Below, in pieces: positions 63,354 to 64,000 of a DNA stretch of 64,000 nucleotides. Positions within the stretch are counted from its first letter, which is position 1; each line of letters begins with the position of its first letter. The notes under the pieces are model-generated. The model was not told the origin of the DNA and made no database searches. It was given only the letters and a program-made list of their open reading frames with translations. Both the position numbers and the translations under genes were made by a program. Where the stretch lies: the NCBI GenBank assembly GCA_963753545.1, contig CAVWCQ010000008.1:1178001-1242000 (forward strand). Reading direction: 5' to 3'. The DNA is from CAVWCQ01 sp963753545 (lineage in GTDB: Bacteria; Chloroflexota; Anaerolineae; Aggregatilineales; Aggregatilineaceae).

Positions 63354-64000
63354 CTACAGCGCCCCGATCAGCTTGCTTCCAAACCCGTCCAGCGTGCAGC
63401 GCTCGATCACCAGATCCTGCGCCGCGTGGAAGGCCATAAAATCGCGCATCGCCCCGGCGACATCCGCCAGTAATTCCTCACTCGGCTCGATGCCCGGCTC
63501 AAAATGCAGCGCCTTCAGGCGGAGCGTGCCCGTCTTGCGCTCCAGCTTGGGATCGAAGCGGCCCACCAGTCGATCCCGGTGCAGGATCGGCAGGCAGAAG
63601 TAACCCCAGATACGATCCGCTTCATGCTTATAGGCTTCAATGGTATTGTGGAAGCCCCACAGCGACTCGTCGCGTCCCCTGGCCCAGAATAGACTGTCGA
63701 AGAAGCTGAGAAATGTGGTGCGTTCGGCGCGGATCGCGCCATCGGCGGCCTGCTGCACCAGCGGCAGCAGATCGCGGTGGACGATCATCGGCACAGCCTG
63801 TCCATCCATCTGTTCGCCCATCACTTCGACGGCGACACCTTCCGCCAGCAGTTTCTTCACGATAGCTCGCCCCTCCCTGAGGCGGCGGCGTATCTCATCG
63901 GTGTAATAAAGCGCATGGTCTGGTTCGCAGATACCCAGCGCCTTGATCGCTCGTTCGATCAGGTAGCGCTGCGTCTCTTCCCGCGTTGGCTCCGACGTGT
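63354..64000 (-). CDS. YcaQ-family (HTH_42) winged-helix protein, C-terminal part (runs off window)
   Basis: Open on the minus strand from the window edge to a TAG near 63354 (215 residues visible). Landmarks of the YcaQ/DUF1006 family: LIERAIKALGICEPDHALYY-type helix, VKKLLAEGVAVEVMGEQ, FLSFFDSLFWARGRDESLWG, YKHEADRIWGYFCLPILHRD, RLVGRFDPKLERKTGTLRLK, AMRDFMAFHAAQDLVIE. Related AlkX/YcaQ enzymes are glycosylases that unhook DNA cross-links through a QxQ or QxD motif in the N-terminal half, which lies outside the window. Confidence 0.9.
   Translation of the reverse strand, partial: TSEPTREETQRYLIERAIKALGICEPDHALYYTDEIRRRLREGRAIVKKLLAEGVAVEVMGEQMDGQAVPMIVHRDLLPLVQQAADGAIRAERTTFLSFFDSLFWARGRDESLWGFHNTIEAYKHEADRIWGYFCLPILHRDRLVGRFDPKLERKTGTLRLKALHFEPGIEPSEELLADVAGAMRDFMAFHAAQDLVIERCTLDGFGSKLIGAL

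Overview
The window looks like chromosomal DNA from a GC-rich, uncultured-type Chloroflexota (Anaerolineae-like) bacterium. This is inferred from gene content, not from a search. The pointers are three PASTA-less Ser/Thr kinases with transmembrane and extracellular tails, formylglycine-generating-enzyme (FGE) domains, secreted proteins built from pre-peptidase (PPC) or SH3b repeats, a GlyA-GcvT fusion, a MurF-Alr fusion, and many GTAGGGGC-type palindromes between genes.

Layout. 1-3.2 kb: partial EamA transporter, MerR/GyrI regulator coupled to a TudS-like desulfidase, one secreted protein. 3.3-7.05 kb: an AT-richer, tightly packed minus-strand cassette encoding an unknown protein, a QueC-like ATPase, an XRE repressor, an ImmA/IrrE protease and a PIN nuclease; three of the five genes are broken. 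It resembles a decayed defence or conflict locus and is the best candidate here for an unfamiliar system. 7.25-12.74 kb: glycine cleavage operon read on the minus strand from a tandem glycine riboswitch with an intrinsic terminator: gcvH, a WD40 lipoprotein, gcvPA, gcvPB; gcvPA and gcvPB are shattered by indels. 12.7-26 kb: secreted proteins, two kinase genes, FGE protein, DUF4037, DUF362. 26-35 kb: GAF/PAS histidine kinase, site-2 protease, a TnpB element inserted between the protease gene and dcd, argS, and a primase-like protein with inverted domain order. 35.8-43.1 kb: tRNA-Val, a PPC-repeat protein, a gene remnant, and the GlyA-GcvT fusion. 43.1-51.5 kb: RAYT transposase with its own REP-like palindromes, third kinase, SagB-type oxidoreductase, LCP-family protein, DUF3309 peptide, CHAT protease and HEAT-repeat protein, YciI. 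51.5-59.2 kb: DUF433/DUF5615 toxin-antitoxin pair, nucleotidyltransferase, two secreted proteins, orphan cobalamin/iron-type binding protein, SH3b-repeat protein, PstS-like lipoprotein, degenerate UppP. 59.3-64 kb: tgt, murF-alr, partial YcaQ-type protein.

How the parts connect. The riboswitch-controlled gcvH/gcvPA/gcvPB operon and the distant GlyA-GcvT fusion together supply P, H and T proteins plus serine hydroxymethyltransferase, i.e. glycine/serine/one-carbon interconversion. Cell-envelope functions recur (MurF-Alr, LCP, UppP-like, SH3b, PPC, kinase ectodomains).

Caution. About twenty otherwise recognisable genes carry one or more single-base frameshifts, including near-essential metabolic ones, while long neighbours (GlyA-GcvT, MurF-Alr, ArgRS, Tgt) are intact. 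Much of this is probably sequence or assembly error, so 'pseudogene' calls here mean 'reading frame broken in this sequence'. Spans given for frameshifted genes are the reconstructed full extents.
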